Assembly: GCF_030519475.1 (NCBI RefSeq)
Contig: NZ_JAUMKD010000003.1
Span: 310,001 to 374,000, forward strand
DNA: 64,000 bases
Reading direction: 5' to 3'
DNA from: Micromonospora sp. C28SCA-DRY-2
Lineage (GTDB): Bacteria; Actinomycetota; Actinomycetes; Mycobacteriales; Micromonosporaceae
Shown here one piece after another: positions 25,615 through 34,465 of this stretch (its first letter is position 1; every line of letters starts with the position of its first letter). The translations under genes were made by a program, and so were the position numbers. The notes beneath the pieces were generated by a model. That model was not told the origin of the DNA and ran no database searches. It saw nothing but the letters and a program-made list of their open reading frames with translations.

Positions 25615-26508
25615 TCAGGCGCTCGGGCAGGTGTTGCGGTACTCCTCGATCTCGAAGCCGCTCGGCCCCGGGCAGAGGAACGGCTCGTAGCGGGTGTCGT
25701 TGTCGACGAACCGCTTCAACCAGGCGACCATCTGCCGGGCGGTGGGCGTGTTGACCGTCTGCGGGAAGAAGTGGCTCGCCCCGTTCAACTCCAGGTACGC
25801 CTTCTCGGACGAGGCCGGAATGCTGTTGTAGAACGGCTCCGAGTGCGAGGAGACCGGGGCGATGCTGTCGCTCTCACCGCCGATGATCAGCGTCGGCACC
25901 CGGACGTCGGACCAGGTCTTGTCCAGGTTCCACGGTGCGATCGGCACGGCGGCCTGCAGGGACGGCCGGGAGACGGCGGCCTCCAGGCTGCCGCCGCCAC
26001 CCATCGAGTGACCGGCGACGGCGAGCCGGGTGCCGTCGATCCGGCTCCGCACCGAACTGCGCTGCACCAGGTAGTCGAGCGCGGCGAGCAGTTGCCGCCC
26101 CCGGCTGTCCGGCTGGTCGAGCCGGCTGTTGGTCTCGATGCCGATCACCACGAAGCCGTGCGAGGCGATCCGCGGGCCGAGCCAGCTGATGCTGGACCAG
26201 GCGGCGGTGTAGCCGGGTGAGATGGCGATGGCGCCGAAGGTGCCCTCGCTGGTGCTGGTCGGGTAGTAGATCACTCCCCCGCCGAAGCCGGTGACGCTGA
26301 GCGAGGAGACGCTCTGCGAGGCGGTGGCGAAGGGGCCGCGGCTGGCCTCCAGCAGCGCGACGGTCGGGGCGGGGCCGCGCTCGTACGGGTTCTCGGCGGC
26401 CTGCGCCGGGGACGCCGTGAGCACACCGGCGGCGGTCAGGACGGTGGCCAGGGCCAGCCCGGCGACGCGGGCGAGGGGACGGGGACGGGTGGTGGTCGGT
26501 ACGGACAC
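25615..26508 (-). CDS. Secreted polyester hydrolase of the cutinase/PET-hydrolase family
   Basis: 297-residue secreted alpha/beta hydrolase close to Thermobifida cutinases and LCC. The signal peptide ends ASPAQA and the mature protein begins [11 protein letters not shown], as in those enzymes. The triad is S168 (GHSMGGGGS), D214 (DSIAPVSS) and H246 (NGASHFFP). Oxyanion residues Y100 and M169, the substrate-wall Trp193 (APWNLDK) and the C-terminal disulphide pair C279/C294 are all present, as is the [16 protein letters not shown] block. The GTG at 26508 follows GGGAG. It would cleave cutin-like or aliphatic polyesters, with aromatic polyesters possible but untested. One Ca-site position carries E212 and the loop after GYT reads AAW. 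Confidence 0.95.
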   Translation of the reverse strand: MSVPTTTRPRPLARVAGLALATVLTAAGVLTASPAQAAENPYERGPAPTVALLEASRGPFATASQSVSSLSVTGFGGGVIYYPTSTSEGTFGAIAISPGYTAAWSSISWLGPRIASHGFVVIGIETNSRLDQPDSRGRQLLAALDYLVQRSSVRSRIDGTRLAVAGHSMGGGGSLEAAVSRPSLQAAVPIAPWNLDKTWSDVRVPTLIIGGESDSIAPVSSHSEPFYNSIPASSEKAYLELNGASHFFPQTVNTPTARQMVAWLKRFVDNDTRYEPFLCPGPSGFEIEEYRNTCPSA

Positions 26509-26629
26509 GTCGGGCGCTCCCTGTGGTCGGGGATATCGACGCCCGTCAGTCTTCGGCGTGTCGGCCGCCGCCCGCATCGGTGAAATCACCAGTCCCGGCG
26601 GTCCACGCGACGCCCCGGAGCCGCACCCC

Positions 26630-26679
26630 GCCGGTCAGCCGACGGCGCAGCCGTGGCTGGCGCCGGTCAGCCGACGGCG
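26630..26679. repeat. 18-bp direct repeat duplicating the 3' end of the DUF2071 gene
   Basis: GCCGGTCAGCCGACGGCG occurs at 26662-26679, where it contains the stop codon and last codons of the DUF2071 gene, and again at 26630-26647. The 32-bp offset suggests a small local duplication. Confidence 0.7.
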
Positions 26680-27401
26680 GCGGGACTGCCGAAGCGCACC
26701 GGGACGCCCGGCGAGTAGAGCACGCTGACCGGCGCCGACCCGGGGTCGGGCAGGCCGGCGGCGTGCACCAGCCCGTCGTCCAGGCGCACCAGTTCCGCGC
26801 GGTGCAGCGGCCATCGCGGGTGCACGTTGGGCAGGTGCAGCGTGCGCCCGTACGCCCGGGTGTGCAGCCCCCACCGCGCGGTGAGGAAGTGCTCCAGCGG
26901 CGTCGGCTCGGCGATCGGCGCTCCCACCCGGACGCTGAACGCGGTGGCCGCGCCGCGCGGCCCCGGCCAGCGCCGGCGACTGGTGTAGGTGAGCAGGTCG
27001 CCGTCGCGGTGCAGGCGCATCCGCGACCACAGGTACGGCAGCCGCAGGCTGACCCGGGCGACCAGCACGGGCAGCAGCCGGGACGCGTCCAGCGACCGGA
27101 ACACCACGGCCCGCCGACCGGCGACGTCCACGCTGTACAGCCGCACGTTGGTCTCGCAGAAGGTGCCCAGGTAGGGCAGGCCCGGACCGGCGAACAGGCC
27201 GAGCCCGACCATCCGGAACCCGATCAGCCCGACGTACGTCCGCCCGTCGACGACGTCCGGCCGGGTGCCGGGCGGCAGCAGCGGCGCGACCGCCGCGGGG
27301 TCGACCGGCCAGTGCAGGAAGGTCAGATCCTCCCAGCGCTGCACCAGCACCGGCCGGCGCAGCGGCCGGACCGCCTCGGCCGTCACCTCCTCGGGCTCCA
27401 C
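26667..27401 (-). CDS. DUF2071 (YqjF-like) family protein
   Basis: About 244 residues matching the DUF2071/YqjF family: LTFLHWPVDPAAVAPLLPPG, TYVGLIGFRM, TFCETNVRLYSV, and LEHFLTARWGL near the C-terminus. The function is unknown. The GTG at 27401 is six bases after CACAAT, compatible with a leaderless message; another GTG at 27440 stays in frame. It lies upstream of the polyester hydrolase on the same strand but 158 bp away, so joint transcription is uncertain. Confidence 0.85.
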   Translation of the reverse strand: MEPEEVTAEAVRPLRRPVLVQRWEDLTFLHWPVDPAAVAPLLPPGTRPDVVDGRTYVGLIGFRMVGLGLFAGPGLPYLGTFCETNVRLYSVDVAGRRAVVFRSLDASRLLPVLVARVSLRLPYLWSRMRLHRDGDLLTYTSRRRWPGPRGAATAFSVRVGAPIAEPTPLEHFLTARWGLHTRAYGRTLHLPNVHPRWPLHRAELVRLDDGLVHAAGLPDPGSAPVSVLYSPGVPVRFGSPAAVG

Positions 27402-27491
27402 CGGCCCATTGTGGCCCGTGCCGGCCCGCCGGCGCCGCACCCCGGGAGACGGCCGGCCGGTCGGAGGTGTGCGGCCCGGTGGACGGGCGCT

Positions 27492-28136
27492 TCAGCGGGC
27501 CGGGTGCTCCAGTTGCGATCGGATCCGGCGGAAGTCCTCGGCCCGGTTCCCGGTCGCCGGAAACCCGAGGAAGGTCACGGTCGCCACGGTGTGGTCGTCC
27601 GCCCAGGCGCAGACCACGGCGTGGACGCCCCGGCTCCGGCCGGTGCCGCAGCGCGCCACGCCGCCCAACGGGCCGGGCGCGGTCGGCGCGACGCCGGCGA
27701 CCGCGGGCAGACCGGCGAAGACCGCGTCCAGGACGGCCTCGGGCTCGCCGACCGTGCCGGACACCCCACTGACCAGCACGACGCCGCCGCCGTCCGGGAG
27801 GTGGACGCCGAGTTCCGGGGAGTACGCCTCCTCGGCGGTGACGTAGGCGGTGCCGACCGCGCTGGTCGGCTCACCGGCCAGTAGCTTCTTGAACTCGCCG
27901 AGGCGATGCTGTGCCGGCGCGTGCAGGTTCCGGTTGGCCGATTCGGCCCAGCGGTCCAGCAGCAGTTTCGGCTTGTCCAGGCGCATCGCGGCGGGGGTGG
28001 CCGGCACGGCGGGCTCCGCCACCGGCTCGGCGGTGTCGGCACGCTGCTCGCATCCGGTCGCGGCCAGCAGGCCGGCGACCGCCACCGCGGCACCCAGCAA
28101 CCGGCACCGGACACCCGTCGATCTCGTACCCGTCAT
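27492..28136 (-). CDS. Secreted lipoprotein of unknown function
   Basis: 214 residues beginning with a signal peptide and lipobox LAATGC. The rest is a soluble domain with a VTFLGFPATGNRAEDFRRIRSQL end and a single internal Cys pair (ARCGTG, AVVCAW). No family is recognised. GGAGG lies nine bases upstream of the ATG; the adjacent GTG three bases earlier is equally usable. It diverges from the GH99-like gene. The 258-bp gap between them contains TCTTTCAAAGA at 28302-28312 and TGTATT at 28321, possible promoter elements for the glycosidase. Confidence 0.75.
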   Translation of the reverse strand: MTGTRSTGVRCRLLGAAVAVAGLLAATGCEQRADTAEPVAEPAVPATPAAMRLDKPKLLLDRWAESANRNLHAPAQHRLGEFKKLLAGEPTSAVGTAYVTAEEAYSPELGVHLPDGGGVVLVSGVSGTVGEPEAVLDAVFAGLPAVAGVAPTAPGPLGGVARCGTGRSRGVHAVVCAWADDHTVATVTFLGFPATGNRAEDFRRIRSQLEHPAR

Positions 28137-28394
28137 CACGCCCCGCCTCCACCCTCGCCGGCAGGCACGGTACCCGCAGATGATCACCCCCGGGGCCCCG
28201 TGCCGGCGCACAGCGTGCGCGACAGCGGTCGCCGGCAGCGCCGCTCGGCGGCCGGCGAGGCGCCACCCCTTCATCTGGTTCTTACGTCGAAGCACGCGCA
28301 ATCTTTCAAAGAGCAGTCTCTGTATTGCGGTCACCTGTCAGGCACTGGCATGATGACCGTCAATTCTCGCCGGCCTGGTGAAGGAGCGGTGGCC

Positions 28395-30776
28395 ATGACG
28401 CTGTCCCGCCGCAAGCTGATCGGTTCCGTCGCGGCGGGTTCCGCGCTCGCCGCCGTCTCCCCGGCCGAGCTGGTGCCGGCCCTCACCCGGCGCGCGGTCG
28501 CCGCCAGCCCGCCCGGTGACGTGGTCGGCAAGATCACCGTCGGCTACCAGGGCTGGTTCAGCTGCCCGGGCGACGGGGCGCCGATCGGCGGCTGGTGGCA
28601 CTGGAGCCGCGACCGGTTCCAGCCGCCGTCGCCGGCCAACACCACCATCGTCTCCTGGCCCGACGTGCGGGAGTACGCCACCAGCTACGCCACCGCCTAC
28701 CCCGCCCTCGGCAACGGCCAGCCGGCCCGGCTCTTCTCCTCCTACGACCAGCAGACCGTCGACACCCACTTCCGCTGGATGCAGGAGCACGGCTGCGACA
28801 CCGCGGCGTTGCAGCGGTTCAACCCGTTCGGCGACGAGGGGCCGACCCGCGACGCCATGGCGGTCAAGGTACGCGCAGCGGCCGAGCGGTTCGGGCGCAA
28901 GTTCTACATCATGTACGACGTCACCGGCTGGACGGGCATGCAGTCCCAGCTCAAGGAGGACTGGACGACGAAGATGTCGGCGCACACCGCCTCCCCGGCG
29001 TACGCCCGGCAGAACGGCAGACCGGTGGTCTGCGTCTGGGGCTTCGGCTTCAACGACGACGGCCGCCCCTTCGCCCCCGCGCCCTGCCTGGACGTGGTGC
29101 GCTGGCTCAAAGCGCAGGGTTGCTACGTCATCGGCGGGGTGCCGACCTACTGGCGGCAGGGGATCAACGACTCCCGACCGGGCTTCGCCGAGGTCTACCA
29201 CGCCTTCGACATGCTCTCGCCGTGGATGGTCGGCCGCACCGGCACCCTCGACGGCCTGGACTGGTTCCACACCAACGTCAACGTGCCCGACCTGGCCGAC
29301 TGCGCCGCACACGGCATCGACTACCAGCCCTGCGTGATGCCCGGCGACCTGTCCGCCGGGCACCGCCGGCACGGCGACTTCTACTGGCGGCACTTCTACA
29401 ACACCGTCCGGCTCGGCGCCCAGGGCATCTACATCTCGATGTTCGACGAGTTCAACGAGGGCAACCAGATCGCCAAGACCAGCGAGACGCAGGCGAGCAC
29501 GCCGGCCGGGGCGGGCATCCGCGCGCTCGACGAGGACGGCACCCTCTGCTCGTCCGACTACTACCTGCGGATCACCGCCGACGGCGGACGGATGCTCAAG
29601 GGACAGCTCGCCCTCACCCCGGTGCGGCCGACGCCGCCGGTCGTCGGCGGCAACCCGCCCACCGGCGACCTGGCCGCCGGGCGGCCCACGACGGCGAGCA
29701 GCCAGCACGGCCCGTTCGTCGCCGGCAACGCCGTCGACGCCGACCCGGGCAGCTACTGGGAGGCCGCCAACGGCAGCTTCCCCCAGTGGTGGCAGGTCGA
29801 CCTGGGCGCCAGCCACCCGCTGGCCCGCCTCGTGCTCGCGCTGCCGCCCGGCTGGGAGCCGCGCACCCAGACGGTGTCGGTGCAGGGCAGCACCGACGGC
29901 TCGACCTTCAGCACGCTGACCGCGCCGGCCGGCGTCCGCTTCGACCCGGCCACCGGCAACGCCGCCACCCTGTCCCTGCCCGGCTCCGCCGCCCGGCACG
30001 TCCGGGTGACGATCGCCGGCAACACCGGCTGGCCGGCCGCGCAACTCGCCCGGGTGCAGGCGTACGCGGCGAGCGGCACCCCCACCCCACCCACCGCGCC
30101 GGGCAACCTGACGGTGACCGGCCGGAGCGCCACCAGCGTCTCGCTGGCCTGGACCGCCGCCACCGACGCCGACGGGGTGGCGAGCTACCAGGTGCGCCAG
30201 GGCGGCCAGCCGGTCGCCTCCGTCACCGCAACCGCCGCCACCGTCACCGGGCTCAGCCCGGCCACCAGCTACACCTTCACCGTCGTCGCGCTGGACACCG
30301 CCGGGACGCCGTCGCCGCCGTCGAACGCGGTCACCGTGAGCACGACCGCGACACCGCAGACCGACCTGGCCCGCGGCCGGCCGGTGGCGGAGAGCAGCCA
30401 CACCCAGGACTACGGCTGCGCCAACGTGGTCGACGGCAGCCCGGACAGCTACTGGGAAAGCGCCAACAACGCCTTCCCGCAGTGGGTACGGATCGACCTC
30501 GGCGCGCCGACGGCGGTCGGCCGGGTCGTCCTCCGGCTGCCGCCGTCACCGGCCTGGGCCACCCGCACCCAGACGCTCTCGATCCAGGGCAGCCCGGACG
30601 GCGCCAACTGGAGCACGGTGGTGGCCTCCGCCGGCCGGGTCTTCGACCCGGCGACCGGCAACCAGGTGACACTGACCTTTCCCCCGGCCCAGCCCCGGTA
30701 CCTGCGGGTGCACGTCACCGGCAACACCGGGTGGCCGGCCGGCCAACTGTCCCAGGTGGAGGTGTACGCCCCCTGA
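28395..30776 (+). CDS. Secreted GH99/GH71-like glycoside hydrolase with two F5/8C domains and FN3
   Basis: 793 residues. A Tat-type signal (SRRKLIGSVAAG) is followed by a TIM-barrel-like catalytic domain at about 45-420 beginning KITVGYQGWFSCPGDG, a known opening of GH71/GH99-type proteins. MFDEFNEGNQ places E352 and E355 three residues apart, like the catalytic pair of GH99. Next come an F5/8 type C (discoidin) domain (about 425-565, WWQVDLG), an FN3 domain (567-650) and a second F5/8C domain (655-793, WVRIDLG). The modules should anchor the enzyme on polysaccharide. AAGGAG precedes the ATG. Substrate is unproven; alpha-glucan or alpha-mannan are family precedents. Confidence 0.85.
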   Translation: MTLSRRKLIGSVAAGSALAAVSPAELVPALTRRAVAASPPGDVVGKITVGYQGWFSCPGDGAPIGGWWHWSRDRFQPPSPANTTIVSWPDVREYATSYATAYPALGNGQPARLFSSYDQQTVDTHFRWMQEHGCDTAALQRFNPFGDEGPTRDAMAVKVRAAAERFGRKFYIMYDVTGWTGMQSQLKEDWTTKMSAHTASPAYARQNGRPVVCVWGFGFNDDGRPFAPAPCLDVVRWLKAQGCYVIGGVPTYWRQGINDSRPGFAEVYHAFDMLSPWMVGRTGTLDGLDWFHTNVNVPDLADCAAHGIDYQPCVMPGDLSAGHRRHGDFYWRHFYNTVRLGAQGIYISMFDEFNEGNQIAKTSETQASTPAGAGIRALDEDGTLCSSDYYLRITADGGRMLKGQLALTPVRPTPPVVGGNPPTGDLAAGRPTTASSQHGPFVAGNAVDADPGSYWEAANGSFPQWWQVDLGASHPLARLVLALPPGWEPRTQTVSVQGSTDGSTFSTLTAPAGVRFDPATGNAATLSLPGSAARHVRVTIAGNTGWPAAQLARVQAYAASGTPTPPTAPGNLTVTGRSATSVSLAWTAATDADGVASYQVRQGGQPVASVTATAATVTGLSPATSYTFTVVALDTAGTPSPPSNAVTVSTTATPQTDLARGRPVAESSHTQDYGCANVVDGSPDSYWESANNAFPQWVRIDLGAPTAVGRVVLRLPPSPAWATRTQTLSIQGSPDGANWSTVVASAGRVFDPATGNQVTLTFPPAQPRYLRVHVTGNTGWPAGQLSQVEVYAP

Positions 30777-30870
30777 CCCGGCGGCCGGCCGGCCCCGCCG
30801 ACCCCGCACCGCGATCCCCCGCTCTCCGCCAGCCGGCGGGGCCCCACCACCCGACAGAAACGAGTCACCG

Positions 30871-32925
30871 ATGTTCCGACGTGTGCCACCGGGCCTGCCG
30901 CGGTCGTCGCGGCGGAGCCGACCCGCGCGGGCGGTCGCGTCCGCCACCGCGCTCGCGCTCGCCGTCGGCGTGCTGGCCGGCGCGCCCGCCCCGGCCGCCG
31001 CCGACCCGGTCGGCCGCTCCGGTCAGCGCCCGGTCGTGACCCGGGCCGCCCTCGATCCGGCGCTGGTCGCCGGCCGGGGCGCCCGGGTCGGCTTCCTCGA
31101 GCAGGAGGCGGAGAACGCGTACACCGACGGCGAGGTCATCGGCCCCGACCGGACGGCCTACACGCTGCCGTCGGAGGCCTCCGGCCGCCGCGCGGTGCGG
31201 CTGACCCCGGGCCAGCACGTGGAGTTCGTGCTGCCGGCCGCGGCCAACGCGATCACCGTGCGCTACAGCATCCCGGACGCGCCCGAGGGCGGCGGCATCA
31301 CCGCGCCGCTGGACGTCGCGGTGAACCGCAAGCGGGTCCGCACCATGACCCTCACCTCGCAGTACGCCTGGCTCTACAACCAGTACCCGTTCACCAACGA
31401 CCCGCGGGCCGACCTGCTGCACCCGGACTGGTGGATCACCGAGTGCTCCTGCGTGCCGGCCGCGACCACCCCGTTCCCGAGCATCGCCAAGCCCTTCCGC
31501 CCCAGCCACTTCTACGACGAGCAGCGGCTGCTGCTCGGCCGCACCTACCGGGCGGGCGACCGGATCCGGCTCACCGTCCCCGCCGGCAGCAACGCCGCCT
31601 GGACCGTCATCGACCTGCTCGACTCCGAGCTGGTCGGCCCGCCGCGGGTGCGGCTGGCGGCGGCGAACGTGCTGGCGTTCGGGGCGGATCCGACCGGCCG
31701 CCGGGACGCCGCCCCGGCCATCGAGCGGGCCATCGCCGTCGCCCGGCGCACCGGGCTCCCGGTCTACCTCCCGCCCGGCACCTACCAGGTGAACCGGCAC
31801 ATCCTCGTCGACGACGTGACCATCGAGGGCGCCGGCAACTGGTACACGATCGTCAAGGGCCGCGAGGTGGCCCTGCCCGCCCCGGCGCCGGACGGCTCGG
31901 TGCACACCGGCGTCGGCTTCTACGGCCGGGACGCCGCCGACGGCGGCAGCCGGAACGTGCACCTCTCCGGTTTCGCGATCGAGGGCGACGTCCGGGAGCG
32001 CATCGACACCGACCAGGTGAACGGGATCGGCGGCGCGCTCAGCGACTCCACCATCGACGGCCTGCACCTGCGGCACACCAAGGTGGGCATGTGGTTCGAC
32101 GGGCCGATGCGCAACGTGCGGATCACCAACAACATCATCGTCGACCAGATCGCGGACGCGCTGAACTTCCACACCGGCGTCACCGACTCGCTGGTCGCGC
32201 ACAACTTCGTCCGCAACACCGGCGACGACGGCCTGGCCATGTGGTCGGAGTCGTCGGCGAACGCCCGCAACACCTTCGCCAACAACACAGTGCAGTCCCC
32301 GGTGCTCGCCAACGGCATCGCCCTCTACGGCGGCACCGACAACACCGTCTCCGGCAACCTGATCGCCGACCCGGTCCGCGAGGGCAGCGCCATCCAGATC
32401 GGCTCCCGGTTCGGCGCCGAGCCGTTCACCGGGTACGTCCGGATCCGGGACAACACCACCGTCCGCGCCGGCACCTACGAGCTGAACTGGAAGATCGGCC
32501 TCGGCGCGATCTGGCTCTACGCGCTGGACCGCAGCATCGACGCGCGGATCGAGGTGGTCGGCGACGCGTACCTCGACAACACCTACAACGCCATCATGCT
32601 GGTCAGCGAGTGGGCGGTGAAGGACCGCTACGCGATCAGCGACGTGCACTTCCGGGACATCCGGGTGGACGGCACCGGCACCTCGGTGGTGAGCGCGCGG
32701 ACCGCGGGCTCGGCGTCGTTCCAGAACGTCGACGCGCGGCACGTGGGCGCCGTCGGCGTGAACAACTGCGGGTCGTTCCACTTCACCCCGGCCGGCTCCG
32801 AGTTCGCCCTCACCGACCTGGGCGGCAACGACGGCGGCTGGCTCGCCCCCTGGCAGTTGCCGAACACCATCACCTGCGACGACCGGCCCCCGGTCGTACC
32901 CCCGCCACCACCGGCACCGTGGTGA
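30871..32925 (+). CDS. Secreted GH87-like beta-helix glycosidase (alpha-1,3-glucanase/mycodextranase type)
   Basis: 684 residues: signal peptide (1-44), a CBM35-like beta-sandwich at about 65-255 (VGFLEQEAENAYTDGEVIGP, YSIPDAPEGGGI) and a right-handed beta-helix from about 262 (LAFGADPTGRRDAAPAIERA). D429 (IADALNFH) and D452/D453 (NTGDDGLAMW) are spaced 23 and 24 residues apart, matching the catalytic Asp triad I recall for GH87 alpha-1,3-glucanases. The C-terminus is a short Pro-rich tail. It lies 94 bp downstream of the GH99/GH71-like gene on the same strand, suggesting one glucan-degrading unit. Confidence 0.82.
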   Translation: MFRRVPPGLPRSSRRSRPARAVASATALALAVGVLAGAPAPAAADPVGRSGQRPVVTRAALDPALVAGRGARVGFLEQEAENAYTDGEVIGPDRTAYTLPSEASGRRAVRLTPGQHVEFVLPAAANAITVRYSIPDAPEGGGITAPLDVAVNRKRVRTMTLTSQYAWLYNQYPFTNDPRADLLHPDWWITECSCVPAATTPFPSIAKPFRPSHFYDEQRLLLGRTYRAGDRIRLTVPAGSNAAWTVIDLLDSELVGPPRVRLAAANVLAFGADPTGRRDAAPAIERAIAVARRTGLPVYLPPGTYQVNRHILVDDVTIEGAGNWYTIVKGREVALPAPAPDGSVHTGVGFYGRDAADGGSRNVHLSGFAIEGDVRERIDTDQVNGIGGALSDSTIDGLHLRHTKVGMWFDGPMRNVRITNNIIVDQIADALNFHTGVTDSLVAHNFVRNTGDDGLAMWSESSANARNTFANNTVQSPVLANGIALYGGTDNTVSGNLIADPVREGSAIQIGSRFGAEPFTGYVRIRDNTTVRAGTYELNWKIGLGAIWLYALDRSIDARIEVVGDAYLDNTYNAIMLVSEWAVKDRYAISDVHFRDIRVDGTGTSVVSARTAGSASFQNVDARHVGAVGVNNCGSFHFTPAGSEFALTDLGGNDGGWLAPWQLPNTITCDDRPPVVPPPPPAPW

Positions 32926-32927
32926 GC

Positions 32928-32972
32928 CCGGTGGGGGCCCGGCATCCCCGGCGGGCGCCGGGCCCCCACCGG
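32928..32972. terminator. Bidirectional terminator between glucanase and SDR genes
   Basis: Perfect 16-bp arms CCGGTGGGGGCCCGGC and complement (32928-32943, 32957-32972) with a 13-base loop, lying between convergent stops. Confidence 0.85.
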
Positions 32973-32986
32973 AGCGGATCGGCGGG

Positions 32987-33862
32987 TCAGCCGACGAAGT
33001 GGGCACTGTCGCCGGCGGTCGCCGCGAACGCGGTGCCGCTGACCATCCGGGCGTCGTCGGAGGCGAGGAAGACCACCAGCGGAGCCACGTCGGCCGGCTC
33101 CACCCACGGCACCCCGAGCGGGGTGCGGGCGCGCAACGCCTCGACCGCCGCCTGCTCGTCCCGCCCGGCGTCACCGGTGGGGGTACGCCCCGCCTCGCTG
33201 ACCGCCTGGGCGTAGCGGTCGGGGTGCCGGGTGAGCGCCGTGTCGACCAGCCCGGGAACCACCGCGTTCACCGTGATGCCGTACGCCCCCAACTCCAGCG
33301 CCGCCGACTTCATCAGGCCGAGGATGCCCCACTTCGACGCCGAGTACGCGGCCCCGAACTTCGTGCCGTGCTGCCCCTGGGTGGACGAGGTCACGATGAT
33401 CCGGCCGCCGCCGCGGCGGACCAGCAGCGGCGCGAAGACCCGTAGCGCGTTGGCGGTGCCGGTGAGGTTCACGTCGATCTGGTCGTGCCAGTCCGGGTCG
33501 GCCATCTCCAGCAGCGGCTTGAACGCCTGGATGCCGGCGTTGGCGAAGACGACGTCGAGCCCGCCCCACTCGCCCTCGACCCGCTCCGCGACCGCCCGCA
33601 GCTGGCCCACGTCCCGCTGGTCGGCCACCGCGGCGAGCCAGCGGCGGCCCTCGGCCAGCACCCGCCGGCCCGTCTCGTCGAGGTCCGCCGGGCCGGCCGG
33701 CGGGTAGTCGAGGATCGAGCTGACCGGCGCCGCCACGTCCACTCCGGCCACGTCGGCGCCGGCCCGCGCCAACGCCACCGCCGCCGCCCGGCCGATGCCC
33801 CGCGCCGCGCCGGTCACCACGGCGGTACGCCCCGCCAGCGGCCCACGATGTGCTGCGTCCAC
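32987..33862 (-). CDS. SDR oxidoreductase of the mycofactocin-coupled type
   Basis: 291-residue SDR with TGAARGIG, ANAG, active-site YSASK and the end MVSGTAFAATAG. After strand 2 it carries a roughly 20-residue insertion (VDVAAPVSSILDYPPAGPADLDET), the hallmark of mycofactocin-dependent SDRs, which hold NAD tightly and pass electrons to mycofactocin. No mycofactocin biosynthesis gene is in the window, so the cofactor would be made elsewhere or the insertion misread. GTG start with GGAG upstream. The substrate is probably an alcohol. Confidence 0.85.
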   Translation of the reverse strand: MDAAHRGPLAGRTAVVTGAARGIGRAAAVALARAGADVAGVDVAAPVSSILDYPPAGPADLDETGRRVLAEGRRWLAAVADQRDVGQLRAVAERVEGEWGGLDVVFANAGIQAFKPLLEMADPDWHDQIDVNLTGTANALRVFAPLLVRRGGGRIIVTSSTQGQHGTKFGAAYSASKWGILGLMKSAALELGAYGITVNAVVPGLVDTALTRHPDRYAQAVSEAGRTPTGDAGRDEQAAVEALRARTPLGVPWVEPADVAPLVVFLASDDARMVSGTAFAATAGDSAHFVG

Positions 33863-33981
33863 GCCCGCTCCGTTCCCCCGTACCGCTCCGGGCGCTCCCC
33901 CGGCGCCCCGCGAAGGTCAACGACCGGCGACCGTCCGGTGGTGCGGTGACACGGCCGGGTGGGTGCTGTCCACAAGGACGC

Positions 33982-34028
33982 TTGACACCGGATTCCTGTT
34001 CTATAGTCTTACTGCCGTAGGACAATAG
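33982..34028 (+). promoter_or_regulatory. Promoter and self-operator of the YtrA-type operon
   Basis: TTGACA (33982-33987) and TAGTCT (34004-34009, 16-bp spacer) form the likely promoter; TATAGT at 14-bp spacing is less likely. From 34001 to 34028 runs a 28-bp interrupted palindrome with 12-bp arms (CTATAGTCTTAC and GTAGGACAATAG, ten of twelve positions paired) around TGCC. It overlaps the -10 and the ribosome site, the expected position for autorepression by the GntR protein encoded next. Confidence 0.75.
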
Positions 34029-34043
34029 GAGGGATCGTTCCGG

Positions 34044-34454
34044 GTGATCGAGTTCGTGCTGGACGGCCGGTCCAAGGTGAACACCTACGTGCAGCTGGTG
34101 CAGCAGGTGAAGCAGGCGCTGCGGGTCGGCCTGCTCGCCCCGGGCGACCAACTGCCCAAGGTCCGTGACGTCGCGCAGGCCCTGGCGATCAACCCGAACA
34201 CGGTGTTGAAGGCGTACCGGGAGCTGGAGATCGAGGGGCTGGTGGAGGGCCGCCCGGGGCAGGGCACGTTCGTCCGGCGCACACTCGCCGGCGACTCGCT
34301 GCCGCACCAGGCCGAGCTCCGCGACGACCTGGTGGCGTGGCTGCACCGCGCGCGGGCCGCCGGGCTCAGCCACGAGGACGTCACCGCCCTGGTGGAGACG
34401 ACGATCCGGGCCACCCTCCCGGCCGGGCCGCCGCAGCAGAGCGTGAGCAGATGA
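34044..34454 (+). CDS. GntR-family regulator, YtrA subfamily
   Basis: 136-residue short GntR protein: winged helix-turn-helix at about 10-75 (LRVGLLAPGDQLPKVRDVAQ, NTVLKAYRELEIEGLVEGRPGQGTFV) followed by a helical tail too short for a FadR/HutC ligand domain, which defines YtrA. These proteins sit at the head of ABC-2 transporter operons and respond to cell-wall-active compounds. GTG start ten bases after AGGAGGG. Its stop overlaps a possible ATG of the ATPase gene. Confidence 0.93.
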   Translation: MIEFVLDGRSKVNTYVQLVQQVKQALRVGLLAPGDQLPKVRDVAQALAINPNTVLKAYRELEIEGLVEGRPGQGTFVRRTLAGDSLPHQAELRDDLVAWLHRARAAGLSHEDVTALVETTIRATLPAGPPQQSVSR

Positions 34455-34465
34455 GAGGAGACCGG

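Noticed and set aside
26630..26679. Insertion-sequence target-site duplication
   Set aside because: The repeats are only 14 bp apart and no transposase remnant lies between them; a simple local duplication explains them.
26523..27884. 453-codon + strand frame opposite DUF2071 and the lipoprotein
   Set aside because: Antisense shadow; the DUF2071 family match and the lipobox are on the minus strand.
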